Shown: piece by piece, positions 43,185 through 55,335 of the stretch
How the letters are laid out: each line of letters starts with the position of its first letter
Numbering within the stretch: position 1 is the first letter of the stretch
From: Daedaleopsis sinensis
Lineage: Eukaryota; Basidiomycota; Agaricomycetes; Polyporales; Polyporaceae
Length of the DNA stretch: 64,000 nucleotides
Assembly: GCA_033807695.1 (NCBI GenBank)
Contig: CM066301.1
Location: 2,976,001-3,040,000, forward strand
Direction: 5' to 3'
Position numbers and translations under genes: made by a program
The notes under the pieces: generated by a model
Seen by the model: the letters and a program-made list of their open reading frames with translations, nothing else
Told to the model about the DNA's origin: nothing
Databases searched by the model: none

Positions 43185-46100
43185 ATGTCCGTGGCACTGG
43201 CAGTGGCCAGCTCGAGCAATCTCCAGGCGCTCGACGACGCCTCCCAGCCCACCTCCCGAGCCTCTTCTCCGACCTCCCCGACTTCCATTCACTTCCAGAC
43301 ACCGATCTCGCGTACAGCGATAAGTTTGAACGGCTCACATACGAACTCATCCACAAATATCCACGCGCTTGAACCGCCTCCTGGAGTATCGTATCCAGAA
43401 TTTCTGCGCTCATGGACGGACGCGCATGTCACGCACTGGCTCACAGATATCAAATGCGGGCATCATGCCTCCACATTCAAAGCCAACGATATCAGAGGCG
43501 ACGTACTGCTCGAGCTGGACCAGATGACGTTGAAGGAGATGGGTATGAACAGTGTAGGAGATAGGTTGAGGATCGTGAATGCGGTGAAACAGCTCAGGCA
43601 CAAATGCTCGTCCAGCACCGCGCTCTCATCCATTCTTAATCGACCAAGAGGTGCAGATCATAACCGTACGTCCAGCACCTCTAGCGACCAGGGAGTTTCG
43701 CGAATTACTGGTGCCCGACGGTTGGAGTCCGGCCGCCCTGCCCCCTTACACCTCCCTCCAAACGGCGGTTCGCCAGACCTTCCCCGCCTTGTGCGCGACG
43801 GGCAAGACTCTGCTAGGTTCAACGCCACTATCCGCCCCCTCCCCGCCCAACCTACCAGCGCGACACCGCAGCATGGCACGCCTACTACAGCGCACAGCCG
43901 TACAAACCTTCCTCCTCTCCCCCCTCCTCCTCGCGGGCAGCCCCCTCTTCCTCCCATCGCGCGCACGCCCAGGAATATCCAATACACTCCGAGTACCCCC
44001 GGCACATCTGGTCGACGCACGCCCAATTCAGATGCACCGCCTATGCTGCCCCAAGCCGGGCTGCTCACCCCCTCGAGCCAGACACAGGGATCGAGTTGGA
44101 CTGGTGGCTACGGCCTGCCTGCGGACCCGCGGCAAGGGAACAACAGCCTGCGGACCCCTAGTCGATCGACGTCTCCATTGCCCTTCCCTCCCTCTCAACC
44201 CCCTGTTCGGAACGCGAGCCGCGTCGCCAGCGAGCTCTCGACACATACCAGGAGCAACTCCCATGGGCTATCCACGCCGACCACCGACAAGCCTTTGCCC
44301 CGCCCAGGGGGGCGCGGGACCCCCGCGCATCCCTATGCTAGCTCGCAGCTGCAGCAGGCGCACGGTCTGTCTCCCATCGCTGAATCGTTCATGGGGCAGA
44401 GAACGAACATGAATCCCTCACCACCCACGTACCGGGGACTCAGCGTGCCCTTCCGTCCGGGCACGCCCTCGCAGAATCCGTCGCTCGACGACCTGCGTCG
44501 CAAGCTGATAAAGTTCACGCTTCCTGATGAGGGCAAGGCGACAACGCTCAACATCGCCGACTGCAACGGAGCGGTGGAAATTCTGACGAAGGCTCTCAGA
44601 AAGTTCGGGAAGCTGGGTGGAGACCGCTCGGATCTGGTCGAGTCTGACGAGGCCGGATTGAGCGTTGACGGATGGGGTGCCTACCTCGAGTGGGGTCAGA
44701 GCGATGTTAGCAGTATGTATCCTGACCCTTGCGACACACAACTTTCCTGACCCCTATGCTGACCTATCAACAGAGGGTCCTCTGAGCGAACTCGAAGTTA
44801 TGGCGATCGTGCAGGCGCCGCCAGACGACCCAGCGCGAGAACACGGTCTGACGCTGCACAGGACAAGTCGTCCGAAACGCGGGCTGACCCCGCCCACACC
44901 CACTCTGCTTGTTTCGGACGACGGCGAGGATGCATTGGAAAGAGCTCTTGCAGCGGAGCCCCCGATGGTCTACACGAAGGCGATGAAACGGGCCTCCTCG
45001 ATCAGCATCCTCAGCGGCCTCGGCGTGAAGATCCCAGAGAAGGGTGCGGAGGGCTCCGGGCCGTCGTCCCCGGCATCCCAAACCGCGGCGAGTCCGACGA
45101 AGAGCGCGAAGAAGACGCCCTCAAAGCTCCGGAATTTCTTCGGGCAGCGTCCGCCCAGCGAGCTCATCACGACGCACCTCGCGGAGTACTTCCCGTTCAC
45201 GGAGAAGAAGGTGCTCGAGCGGACGAGGCGGCAGAGCATGATGCGCCAGAGCGGCCTCCCGAACAGGCGCGACAGCATCATCTCGTTCACAATGCCGTCT
45301 CAGAGCAGGTTCAGCGTCAGCACGCTCGGCTCGCAGCGGACAAACTCGCCTCGGGCATCTATGGCGTCCGGCATCTCTGCTATGGCGGTCGACAGGCTGT
45401 CGCCGGAGCCCAGCGTGTTGAGCGAGGGCACAACAGCGTACGACCCCCCACGGCTGTCGCTGTCTACGGACGACGGGCACTCCATCGACCTCACCTCGGA
45501 GGTTGCCACGCCGTCAAAGCGCATGTCCGTCTCCCCGCAGCTCCTGCCACCCGTCGCGTTCCCCTCTGAGTCCCTGTCTGAGTCTCTGAACCTGTCCGAT
45601 AGCCAGAGCTCCGCGCGCATGTCGCGCCGCATGTCCACCGCGTCGAAACGTATGAGCTACATCACCGAGCTGCGGAGCAAGCGCGACCGCTCGGACACCG
45701 CCAGTCTCATGACCGTCGACGAGATCACCGCCGAGGTCGAGAGCCGGCAGGAGAACGCGGCGCAGTCGGGCGACTCGGACGAATGGACGAAAGTCGACAT
45801 CGCCGAGGACCGGCAGAGCATTGGGGGCGCAGAGGATATGGAGGATGAGGAAGAGTACGACGAGGAAGAGGAGGAAGAAGAGGAAGAGGAGGAAGCAGAG
45901 CTAGACGATGCCACTCTGACGGACGAAGATGCGCCTGGCAAGCCGATCGTGACCACGGGTAAGACACGATGCCATGGAAAATCTCTAGATGTCCGAGCTG
46001 ATAGACCGTTGTTGCTGCAGGCGAGAAGGCTATCAAGTGGATTAAAGGCGCTCTCATCGGTGCCGGCTCCTTCGGAAAGGTGTACCTCGGCATGGACGCT

Positions 46101-47095
46101 GCGACTGGTCTGCTCATGGCCGTCAAGCAGGTCGAGCTGCCTACGGGCTCGGCGCCGAACGAGGAGCGCAAGAAGTCCATGCTGAGCGCACTCGAGCGCG
46201 AAATCGTGCTCCTGCGCGATCTGCACCACGAGAACATCGTCCAGTACCACTGTGCGTTCTTCTAGATACCCATCCGGATCTGTCTCCTTCTGACACCTCT
46301 GCAGCGTCGTGCATTGACGACGACCACCTGAACATCTTCCTCGAGTACGTCCCGGGCGGCTCCGTCACCTCGCTGCTGCGGAACTACGGCGCGTTCGAGG
46401 AGCCGCTCGTGCGCAACTGGGTCCGCCAGATCCTCCTGGGCCTCAACTACCTCCATGAGCGCGATATCATCCATCGTGACATCAAGGGCGCGAACATGCT
46501 CGTTGACAACAAGGGCGGCATCAAGATCTCCGACTTCGGCATCTCGAAGAAGGTCGAGGACAGTGAGTACCCGCCGCAATCGCATTCTCCATCGCCTCGG
46601 AGAAGAAAAGACAGAAACAAATGCTGACTTCATTCTCTGCAGACCTCCTTCCGGGCCACCGCGCGCACCGGCCCTCTCTGCAGGGCTCCGTGTTCTGGAT
46701 GGCGCCCGAGGTCGTCCAGCAGAAGGCGTACACGTTCAAAGCCGACATCTGGAGCGTCGGCTGCCTGGTCGTCGAGATGCTCACCGGCGAGCATCCTTGG
46801 CCGCATCTGTCTCAGATGCAAGCCATATTCAAGGTGTGTACATACATCAACCATCACCCTTGGCGGCGACGCCAGCCGTGATCGCCTCCACCCAATCCAT
46901 ATGCTGATTTACCACCTCCCGCCGTTTTTCTAGGTCGGATCGGCGAAGGCGAAACCCCAGATCCCGCCTGACATCTCGCCAGAGGCCGTCGACTTCCTGG
47001 AGCTCACGTTCGAGCTCGACCACGAGCTCCGGCCGTCGGCTGCGGACCTCCTCAAGCACCCGTGGGTTGCGAGCATGCCTGTGTTCGGGCAGTAA
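43185..47095 (+). CDS. STE11: STE11-type MAP kinase kinase kinase
   Basis: Top kinase of the pheromone/stress MAPK cascades. Six exons: 43185-44712, 44774-45958, 46021-46251, 46305-46562, 46643-46833 and 46934-47095 give 1,184 residues. Residues about 80-145 form a SAM domain ([18 protein letters not shown] to [14 protein letters not shown]). A long Pro/Ser linker follows, then a Ras-binding-like ubiquitin fold ([20 protein letters not shown]). The C-terminal kinase has [37 protein letters not shown] and [15 protein letters not shown]-kinase is the Ste11/Byr2 layout. A run of about 20 acidic residues precedes the kinase (near 45840-45910). Confidence 0.93.
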
Positions 47096-47287
47096 ACCCC
47101 GACCCCACCCCCACCACTGTCGTTTCCCGGTCATCTCGTTTGCACGGGTTTATTTTATATCTACCAGCAGTATATCTAGTCAAGGATCCGGTGTCTGTAC
47201 GTTCCTCGCGCGGAGTGTGCATGCTTTCTGTAACACAGTCGAGCTATGATATCATTTATATTCCCCGCGTTGTTGTTGTCTTTCCAA

Positions 47288-49807
47288 TCAATCGTCCTCG
47301 TTCCGCTTCCGCTTCCCCGCAGGCTTCGCGCCGGGGCCCCAGTTCGGGGCGGGGTTCTGCTGGTAGCGCACGAGCTTCACCTTGGACGAGGCGGTGACCG
47401 AGTCTGGATGCCGCTTGAAGTTCGCCTCGGCCCTGTGGAGCGGAACCGTTTAGCAATGGGGTTTGCGTGCCGGGGGGGAGGGGGATGGGAAGCACGTACT
47501 TCGCTTCCTTGCTGAGCAGGACCCGGGTGGGCGAGTGCTCGGACACGTTGTCCATCTTGACGGGATGCGTCTTCACCCAGGAACGGAAGATGTCGTGGAT
47601 GTCGGCATAGCGTGCCGTCGTCTTCAGGGACCCCGCACACGCGTGCGACCGCGAGATCCGGTGCCCAGCGTGCAGGAGGGCCGAGCTGTGGCAGAGATCT
47701 AAGCAGATGAAGGCAATGGATGGATGGAGATGGAGATAGGGATGGAAGGGGAAGGGGGTGGAGTGAAGCGCCGCTTACGCCGTCTCGTCCAGGCTCGGGC
47801 ATATACAATGGAAATGGCTCGCAATTCTTGAGGGCGTGAAGTAAAACGGCACATCCAGTTCCTGACGCAGGAAATCAGTCCCACGGACTCGTATGAACGT
47901 TCGGGAGAGAGCATGGCCGACCAACCTCCTTCGCGACGGTGAGCATCCCTTTCATCCTGGCGGAGGTGCCGTACTTGTCCTCGTTCGCCTCGACGTGGTT
48001 GAGCACGCTGGACACAAAGGTCGGGTCATGCAGCGCCCCAGACCACATGGGACCTGCCACCTGCCGCAAATGATGTGTATTAGGATTAGTCGTTGACACG
48101 TCGGTAGGCAGGGAAACCTACATGCAAGACGGAGTTGCACTCCGAGCATCTCTCAGGAACGGTCGGGCCGGTCTGCACCTTGAATTGCAGGTTGACGTTG
48201 CCGCTTTTCCCGCTGACCTGCTCGGTCATGCGGCCCAACGGCTGCTCGTAGAACGACTGGCACCCGCTGCACACGTAGTAGACAGCCGTCTTGCTGCGCC
48301 GTCAGTCTCGGCGGGGGTCGCGCGAGAGGATGCAGAGATGCGACGGACCTGAAGACCTTCTTGACGTCAATGGGCGCGGTGTGGACGCGCACGAACAGGC
48401 GGACGTAGAAGTCGATCGACAGTGACAGCAGCGGCTGGATGTGTCGGCCGTATCGTGCTGCGGAGGTCGCCAGCGTGTGCAGGACGAGCCGCAGAGCCTG
48501 GGAGGAGACTTGTCAGAACACGACATGTCGCGGTAGCAAGGGTCGAGTCGTATGCACATACCGCTTCGTGACAATACTCCGCCTTCACTGGCGCACCACC
48601 GTAATTTGAGAAGCTGTTTGCGACAGACGTATTCAGTTTCCAACCCTCGCCGCAGCGTGTGTCGCACCGACCATTTTTCTGGATAGTTCGTAGTCGCCAG
48701 CACGGACATGTCTGTACATGTCACACACAGTAGGCCTATTGAGGTGGAAGTATTGAAGTGCAAGACATTGGTGAGCGACACATGACACCGAGAGCGAGCG
48801 CGACGTACCTCCGTCGTTGACGCACTGCACGGCCGCGTCGATGAACGGCGCGGCGGTGCCATATGGATCGAGGTCGACAACGTCCACGCGGTTGCGCTCC
48901 GTCCGGTGGTTGTACATCAACGCACTGCACGACGTCAGCGATCCACAACGAGTCCGGGCGAACACACACAGTCCACGCACCACGCGTCGCCTTCGTTCAC
49001 GCGGACCTTCGCGGGCCTCACGCGCGGCGCGTCCGTCGACCCCTCCACAGTGGGCTCCGGCCGCTCGTGCAGGTCGTTCAACTCAATGTTGCGCTTCATC
49101 GCCTCCACCGCTGCGGGCGACAGGTCGTTCGCGATGACGTGTCTGGTACAGGGCAGCACAGCGCGCGGTCAGCATCATGCGTCGGGCGCGGGGAGTGCGG
49201 CAGCGAACTTCACGAAGGGGATCTCGTTGGCGTAGCGTATCGAGCGCAGGCCCGTCGCGGAGAGGGCTTCCAGGATCACAAATGTCGGTGGGCGGAACTG
49301 GGCATTGCACATCCAGTCAGCGCGGGCGAGCGTGGGGCGCAGTGAGGGCAGAGACTACGATACCTCCGGTTGGCTCTTCTGTGCCGCGCCCTCCGACGTG
49401 CTAGTGCCTTCCGCAGGGGGCGGAGGCGGGGGAGGTGCTGCATCCGCCTCCTCCGAACCTGTCCCAGGTCCATCGCCGTCCGCTGCACCCAAGCACACAC
49501 AGGCCGTCGGTCCACACCCCCAAGCAATCGCCGGGCACGAGCACTCACTTTTCGCCTTCTTCGCCCTGTGCTGCTGGCCCTCCGCCTTGCGCGCGCGGCG
49601 CTCCAACGTCTGCCGCCACTTCCTCTCCTTCTCCGCGCTCACGAGCTCGCCCCACGCGCGGATGCACGCCACGCTCAGGTCGCGGTTGAACTCCTGCACC
49701 GGGTTCAGGAACGCGTCGTTCGACGCGGGCAGGAGGATCGCGGACGTGTTCTCCTTGTGCAGCGTGAAGCCCTCCGGGATGACGATGGCGTGTGGTGGCG
49801 CGCTCAT
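47288..49807 (-). CDS. TRM1: tRNA (guanine26-N2)-dimethyltransferase Trm1
   Basis: Makes N2,N2-dimethylguanosine at position 26 of nuclear and mitochondrial tRNAs. About 13 exons between ATG 49807 and stop 47288, roughly 600 residues. It starts [20 protein letters not shown] and has [12 protein letters not shown], the SAM-fold motifs [15 protein letters not shown] and [15 protein letters not shown], then [21 protein letters not shown] and a C-terminal zinc-ribbon-like part (YYVCSGC, ERCSEC). It ends [10 protein letters not shown], a basic tail that may aid nuclear import. A Pro/Glu/Ser-rich insert (about residues 95-125) interrupts the N-terminal region. Exon edges inside are approximate. Confidence 0.9.
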
Positions 49808-50294
49808 CTTTCGTATGTACAGTGGTCGTGGTATGCGCCACGAGGGCCTGGAGAGACGGAGTGCAGCGAGGGCGAACAGTTTTAGAGTTTGAGTCGGACT
49901 GGGAGGAGGTCGTCCGGCGACTCGCGCCGCTTCGATCGAAATGGCAATCGAGGCGCCCGTGTGCTGTGACGTGACTCGGAGGAGGCACGGACTGCGCAAG
50001 CATGCACGGTGGTTTCTGGCAGGCTGTGGATGCGCTGAAAACATATGTGCTAGTAGGGATACAAACTGTACAATATACGAATGCGATCTGCGAGAAAATG
50101 CGAGCAGCGGTGATAGTAGTCCATGTCTACCAAAGCTGTATGTATGTACGAAGTGCGACGAACGTTGGGCGAAGAGCCCTGGGGGACCGTCTCAGTGCGT
50201 ATACAGAGTCCATAACTAAGCGTCATCATATCGTCAATGCCACGGTCTCGTTAGGACGAAGACACGGCCAGGATGGATTGGCACCGCCGCACGC
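49808..50294. other. Intergenic, TRM1 upstream and ferric reductase 3' side
   Basis: No supported gene. Open frames running through here on the plus strand are antisense to the reductase. Confidence 0.45.
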
Positions 50295-53200
50295 TCAGTA
50301 CGAGTACTCTTCCGAGAAGAGCGCAATCGAGCCGCGCATGTCGCCTCTCCTGATCCTCTGCGGGTCGATCTGCGCCGCGACAATCTTGCGCATCACCGCC
50401 TCCAGCGACGTCGGCCCACAACCTACGCACACAAACCAACCGTTCCGTCAGCTTCTCTCCCTGTATAGCCGCGTCAAGCAAACGATGGTGCAGCACTCAC
50501 ATGCAACCGCGACCGCGCCCCTCGCCCGCTCGACCTCGTCCGCGACGATCCGGTCGAGCCGCGGCCGCCCCGGGCGCGCGTGCTCCGCGACCGCGCCCAC
50601 GTCCTCGACCTCGCGCGCGTCCAGCGTGAGCCGCAGCTGCTCGCGCGCGGCGACGACGTCCCCGCCCGGCACGAGCGCCGCGAAGCTGTCCGTGTCCGTC
50701 CACATGCTCAGCCGCGACGACGCGGGCGTCGCGGGCATCGGGCTGTGCGCGCGCGACGACAGCTGCGACAGCCGCTTGCTGCTGCTCATGTTTGGGGAAG
50801 GGGAGCGGACGTGCGTGTGCGTTTGCAGGGGGGTGAGCGCCCTGCTGGTCGCGCTCATGAGGGGGACCGCGCTGCTTGGGGGCGTATATTGAACGCTTCC
50901 GACGCTCTGGTCGCTCGGATGGCTCGCGTGCCCCTGGAACGTCACGCGGGACGCATCGATGCTTCCGCGGGGGGCGTCCTCGCTAGGGCGGGCGGTGGCG
51001 GTGTCTACCCTCAGTCGTTGGGCCGGCGGAAGGTCGGTGTACGGGGTCGGCAAGATGGTGGCTATGGGAGGCGGGACCGATCGTCTCTTGGGGACGAGCT
51101 GGACCGACGAGTGCGCAGGTGTCTCGTACTCCAAATGAGAGGCGTGGTGGAGGCGCTCCTGCTTGGCATACATCGCTGTGGACACTCTGCGCGAGACGGC
51201 ACGACGCTGTCGGCCCTCTTTCTTGATCGACAGGTGGAACTGTGCTTCGCCGGGCATCGCGGTGTCGTCGTCACCTTCGAAGTTGGTCATATCGAGGATA
51301 TGCTCCTCGTGCCCGAGCTCGCCCTCATCCTGCGCCGTGCCAGTGTAATAGCTCAGGTCGAGGTCGCTGTCGTCTCCACTTTCTTCCGATGAGAAGGAAG
51401 ATTGGGAGAGCCGTTTCGAGCTCAGAGCGAAGTCCGGTTTCGGGGGTTCCAACGGTTCGTCCCTGTTCGCGCGAGGTAGCGGGGCGAATGAGATGCCAGT
51501 GGGCACCGAAGTACGCGTGGGGCCAGCTACAGGCTGAACGTTCGTCACAAAGATGTCGATCTGGAGGTCGGGAGAGGGCAAAATATCCATGCATCTCCGC
51601 AGAACTGACGCGCACCACTGGATATGGCCTAAATAGTGAGAGTCAGCTCGTGCGTCCTTGCAGTCTAGAGCTGCTGACCATACCGAATTCGCGGACCAAC
51701 CAAACGAAGCGTACACGAGCAGTTTTGAAGTTCTTCTGCCCATAGCCACCACGCCGACCGCCCAAGAACCGCCCATCCCTGCCCGCCATGCAAAGGCAGA
51801 CGTATTGGAGCACGGAGAGGGCATAACTCACTCCTGAACCACCGGCGACGATCAGCACCGAAGAGTAGTCTCCCCAGACCGCTCGTAGGGAGGATCCGTA
51901 CGGGCCATCTACGCAAGCACGAAGTAGGACACCACGATTGGGCAACTGATTGTGACGGGGGAGTTTCTCGTCCGCAAGATGCTGTTGACCGTGGCTGATC
52001 ATCAGAGCGACCGCATCCCACAGATCCTTGGTCCAACCACTCTTGGCCCTAATGAAGAACACGAGCACGCGACCATCGTCGTACTGGTTCTGCTCGTCAC
52101 AGATTGACGCTACGGTGAACGGGTGAGTGGTAAAACGCGTGATAGACGGGATAGATATAAGGAAGTGTTGGCCGGGTGCCCATGTCAAGAATCCTGGAGT
52201 CACGATACTCAGCCGGACGGTTCTTCCAGGGAGTAACTCCGCGTGAGCGAACCCGGGAGGTGGGGTATAACTCGTTGGAAGGGAAAGCCCCGCACCGATC
52301 AGTTGAATCGGTGGTGGATAGTGGACCAGACCAGCTTCAGAGCTAGGAAGAGGGCTGTGAGGAAGTCCCTTCGGCGGTTGGCTGTAGGCGGACTTGTCGA
52401 TCAAGGACTGCGTCCTGTGTAGATCCGCAGAAGGACGCGGCGCCGACGTAGATTGTCCACCTAGATAGCCGTTGATATATAGCCACCAAGTAAGCCTCCA
52501 CATCCGCTCGCCAACCCAGATCGCGAGTGCAGCCCAGCACCACCACCACACGGGCGGGTGATGAAGAGCAGCCATGACGATAGTAAGCGGGACGAGGAGA
52601 ACATGAAGGAAGTAGAATGCCTCGTAATGCTTTCGTCGGAATGGGCCAACGCTTGCCAAGAAGAGAAGCGTCATGCAGCCGAATGCCTGGTCAGGTAGGC
52701 GTCATGAGCATGCTCGTGACGAGAGCCGAAGATATACGTACAGTCCATGCATAGATGAACTTCTCATACTGCCATGCGAGTGCATACGCGACCTGGCCTT
52801 TGCGCCGGTCTCTGAGGAGCTCGACACTCCAGAAGGCGACGTGAAGGAGCGTGAAGAAATAGATGAGGCGCGCGGTCCACTTGTGTAGCCAAAGAAGCTT
52901 GTCGCAGTAGAACTGTGTGAGGAATGACAGGGAGAAGATCGCGAATGGAGGAGACTTGAGCGCGAACAAGACGCAGAGAGGAAATAGCGCGAAGGCGATT
53001 AACCCCGTTCTACCACCGGTCGTCCACCACGCCTTGGAGATGGTGTATTGGGGCTGGTATATGAAGTAGTCGGCGTTGTTGTAGCCGCTTCTCTTCGCGA
53101 GAGTAGCGGACGCATAGTCCTGCAGAGTCCATAGAGTCGAACCAGGGGCGAGGTAGTCGGGACCGAGAAACGCGACCAGGAGGGAGGCGATTGTGATACA

Positions 53201-53548
53201 GACAAATGTGAAGATTTGGGCGTTGGGAGGGAGAGAGTAGGGCTGCCTGTGGGGCTCACCTCTCGCCTTGGCGACGGCGAGACTGTGTTTCTTCCTCCAT
53301 GTCCGGCGACGGATGGCCCACTTGCTCCAGAAGGCGCCCAGGTAGCCTCCGCGGACGTTGAAATGGTGCAGGAGGGAGAGGATGATGAGTGCGGCGCCTA
53401 TGGCTATCCAGAGAAGGTAGGAGTATACGCGACTGGCATCGCTGAGCATATGCACGGTGAGGTAGGCGGTGACAAACTCGAGGTCATTTGCGTAGGAGGG
53501 AGTAGACGGGTAGGCCGCGAGGGAGGCGGCGGGGTTGGTGGAGGTCAT
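50295..53548 (-). CDS. Ferric-chelate reductase-like transmembrane protein
   Basis: Plasma-membrane flavocytochrome expected to reduce Fe(III) or Cu(II) outside the cell using NADPH. Exons on the minus strand: 53548-52742, 52686-51684, 51628-50501 and 50422-50295 give 1,021 residues. N-terminal hydrophobic helices include the heme-ligand region (WLHKWTARLIYFFTLLHVAF and YEAFYFLHVLL). The FAD domain has PGQHFLISIPSI and THPFTVAS; the NADP domain has VDGPYGSS, VLIVAGGSGVSYAL and, at the end, CGPTSLEAV. About 370 largely disordered Ser/Pro-rich residues separate these two NADP motifs, making the protein unusually long. A TATA box lies upstream. ATX1 is the next gene. Confidence 0.88.
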
Positions 53549-54340
53549 ATGGACAGGGCCCTACGGGACCGGTTGTGAGCGACGAATCTCAACGGAGATG
53601 GCAAGCAGGAACGGACTGACCACCCGTCGACTTGATAGACGGCCTGGAGTCGGTCAGCGCGGGTCTACGGAGCAAGGGGGGGTCTAGAAGTGAATCTGAC
53701 GAGTATGAGCCGAGAGAGCGCGTCTTCGGCGGTATTTATACGGTTGGTGTCGGCCAAGTTGCGGTATGCGTCGAGAGAGGAGGTTAATGCGAATGTCGGG
53801 GCTGCGGAGGACAGGAGAGAGGGAGGTGGTGGTTGAAAGCAGAGGCGAGCATGATGGCGCGCAGTTGGGCCTCGGTCGAGGAGGAGGAATGCACGACAAA
53901 GCTGGTCGTGTTCTTGACAGACTTGAAATGGGACCGGAGTCTCCTGCGAGTCCGAAGAGGCAGGCCGGCTCCTCGCGTGCGCAGCCGTGCGCTCCATCGT
54001 CATCGTCCAGTCCGAGATCCGCGATCCCTCCGGCCGCCACCCCGTTTTCCCACGACGCTTGCCGGTGGCCCTGGTCTGAAGCCGCACACTCGGCCCGAGG
54101 CTGCCCGAGGCCATTCTGCCCGCGTAACAATCCACCGGCCGCCTCACGCGTATAAGTATCACCCTCACCTCGAGCGATCTCCGGTTGTCGCACAAACTGC
54201 AGAGCATCCGATTCCAATATCCTACATTCCCGCACCAAAAATCAACATACACTGGTCAAATCCTCCCCCCAAACGCTCTTAGACACGCCGCGTTCCGGGT
54301 CCCGAGCTCGGGCATGGGAGCCAGCCTGCCAGCGCTGCCC
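53549..54340. other. Intergenic between ferric reductase and ATX1
   Basis: Open frames on both strands overlap one another and look like chance frames in GC-rich DNA. No gene is supported apart from promoter sequence. Confidence 0.45.
53733..53740 (-). promoter_or_regulatory. TATA box of the ferric reductase
   Basis: TATAAATA reads on the minus strand, about 185 bp upstream of the reductase ATG. The distance allows a transcribed leader. Confidence 0.45.
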
Positions 54341-54886
54341 TCATTCAACCGTCTCGCCGGAGATGATCTAGGTACGCGACAGATCAGACCATCTGCAGCC
54401 CCGAGCCCGCAACACATCGCGCGCGACACACCTGCTTCCCCGTCTTCGCGATCTTGGCGTGCAGGTCGTCGTACGGGATCGTTCCCTTGACCACCACCTC
54501 CTGCTTCTCCAGGCTGATGTCGTACGAAGACACGCCTGGGCCGCCACGCCGTATGATCACGTATCGCCATCCATCGTCCCCCGCCGTCCAACACAAGATC
54601 CCAGTCGAAATCAGAGCCTGCGCGGTGAGCACGGGCTGTGTCTGCGCACCTTCCGTCTTCTTCAGCACGCGGTCGACCGCGCCAGAGCATCCCCCGCAGG
54701 TCATCTGCATAGCACAACGCGCGCGAAGCAGCCGCATGCTCAGTCAGCTCCCCCGTAGCCGCGGTGATCGCGATAGCGCGGCATCAGCACCTTCACGTTG
54801 AACTTGTATGTGTGCTCGGACTATCACAACGACCTCCGTAAGCCGCTGCCGGTCGCGCCAGGCCTGGATGGGAGAGATGCGCACCA
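54341..54886 (-). CDS. ATX1: Copper chaperone Atx1
   Basis: Small cytosolic carrier that passes Cu(I) to the Golgi copper ATPase for multicopper oxidases. Exons on the minus strand: 54886-54884 (ATG only), 54820-54791, 54704-54650, 54535-54432 and 54367-54341 give 72 residues, standard for Atx1. Reads M-SEHTYKFNVK-MTCGGCSGAVDRVLKK, with the copper-binding MTCGGC, then YDISLEKQEVVVKGTIPYDD and ends KTGKQIISGETVE. The start codon is its own coding exon, followed at once by GTGCGC. Alternative starts do not give a Met before SEHTYKF. Confidence 0.9.
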
Positions 54887-55335
54887 TGTTGGCAAGTATA
54901 GAGTTCTCTGACTGGCTGGATCCCGAGAGAGGCGCCCTGAGTCTACGCTCCAGCCACAACGAACAACGGCCACATACCACTCAAGAGGTAAGGGTTAGAT
55001 GTAGTGGCGGAACGGTTGAGGAGGATGAGTGCGATAGCAGGTCTGTCTAAGTCGTATTTATCTCGCCGTCGGCGCCTCCATCGCGAAATGGCGCAAGGCT
55101 CACATAACACATGTGCGGGAGATGCCGCCGGTAGCTAAGTCGACAAATCTCCTGACGATCAGTCAGCACCGTGCCCTCCGACAACGAGCTCAGAGTCATT
55201 ATCTCAGGTTTCGCGGGTATTGCGAGACCGTCAAGCACTGCACTCCGACCTGCACCGCGACAGAGTCTTTCCAAGCAACGCGGCTTCGTATCTGTCATAC
55301 CAGCGGTACATCTAGACGCTGTCAGTTTATAAGTA
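54887..55335. other. Intergenic upstream of ATX1
   Basis: No supported gene is seen. It should carry the ATX1 promoter and the 3' region of the transporter. Confidence 0.45.

Noticed and set aside
50580..51392. Plus-strand open frame of 270 codons
   Set aside because: Arg/Ala-rich antisense frame over the GC-rich insert of the ferric reductase.
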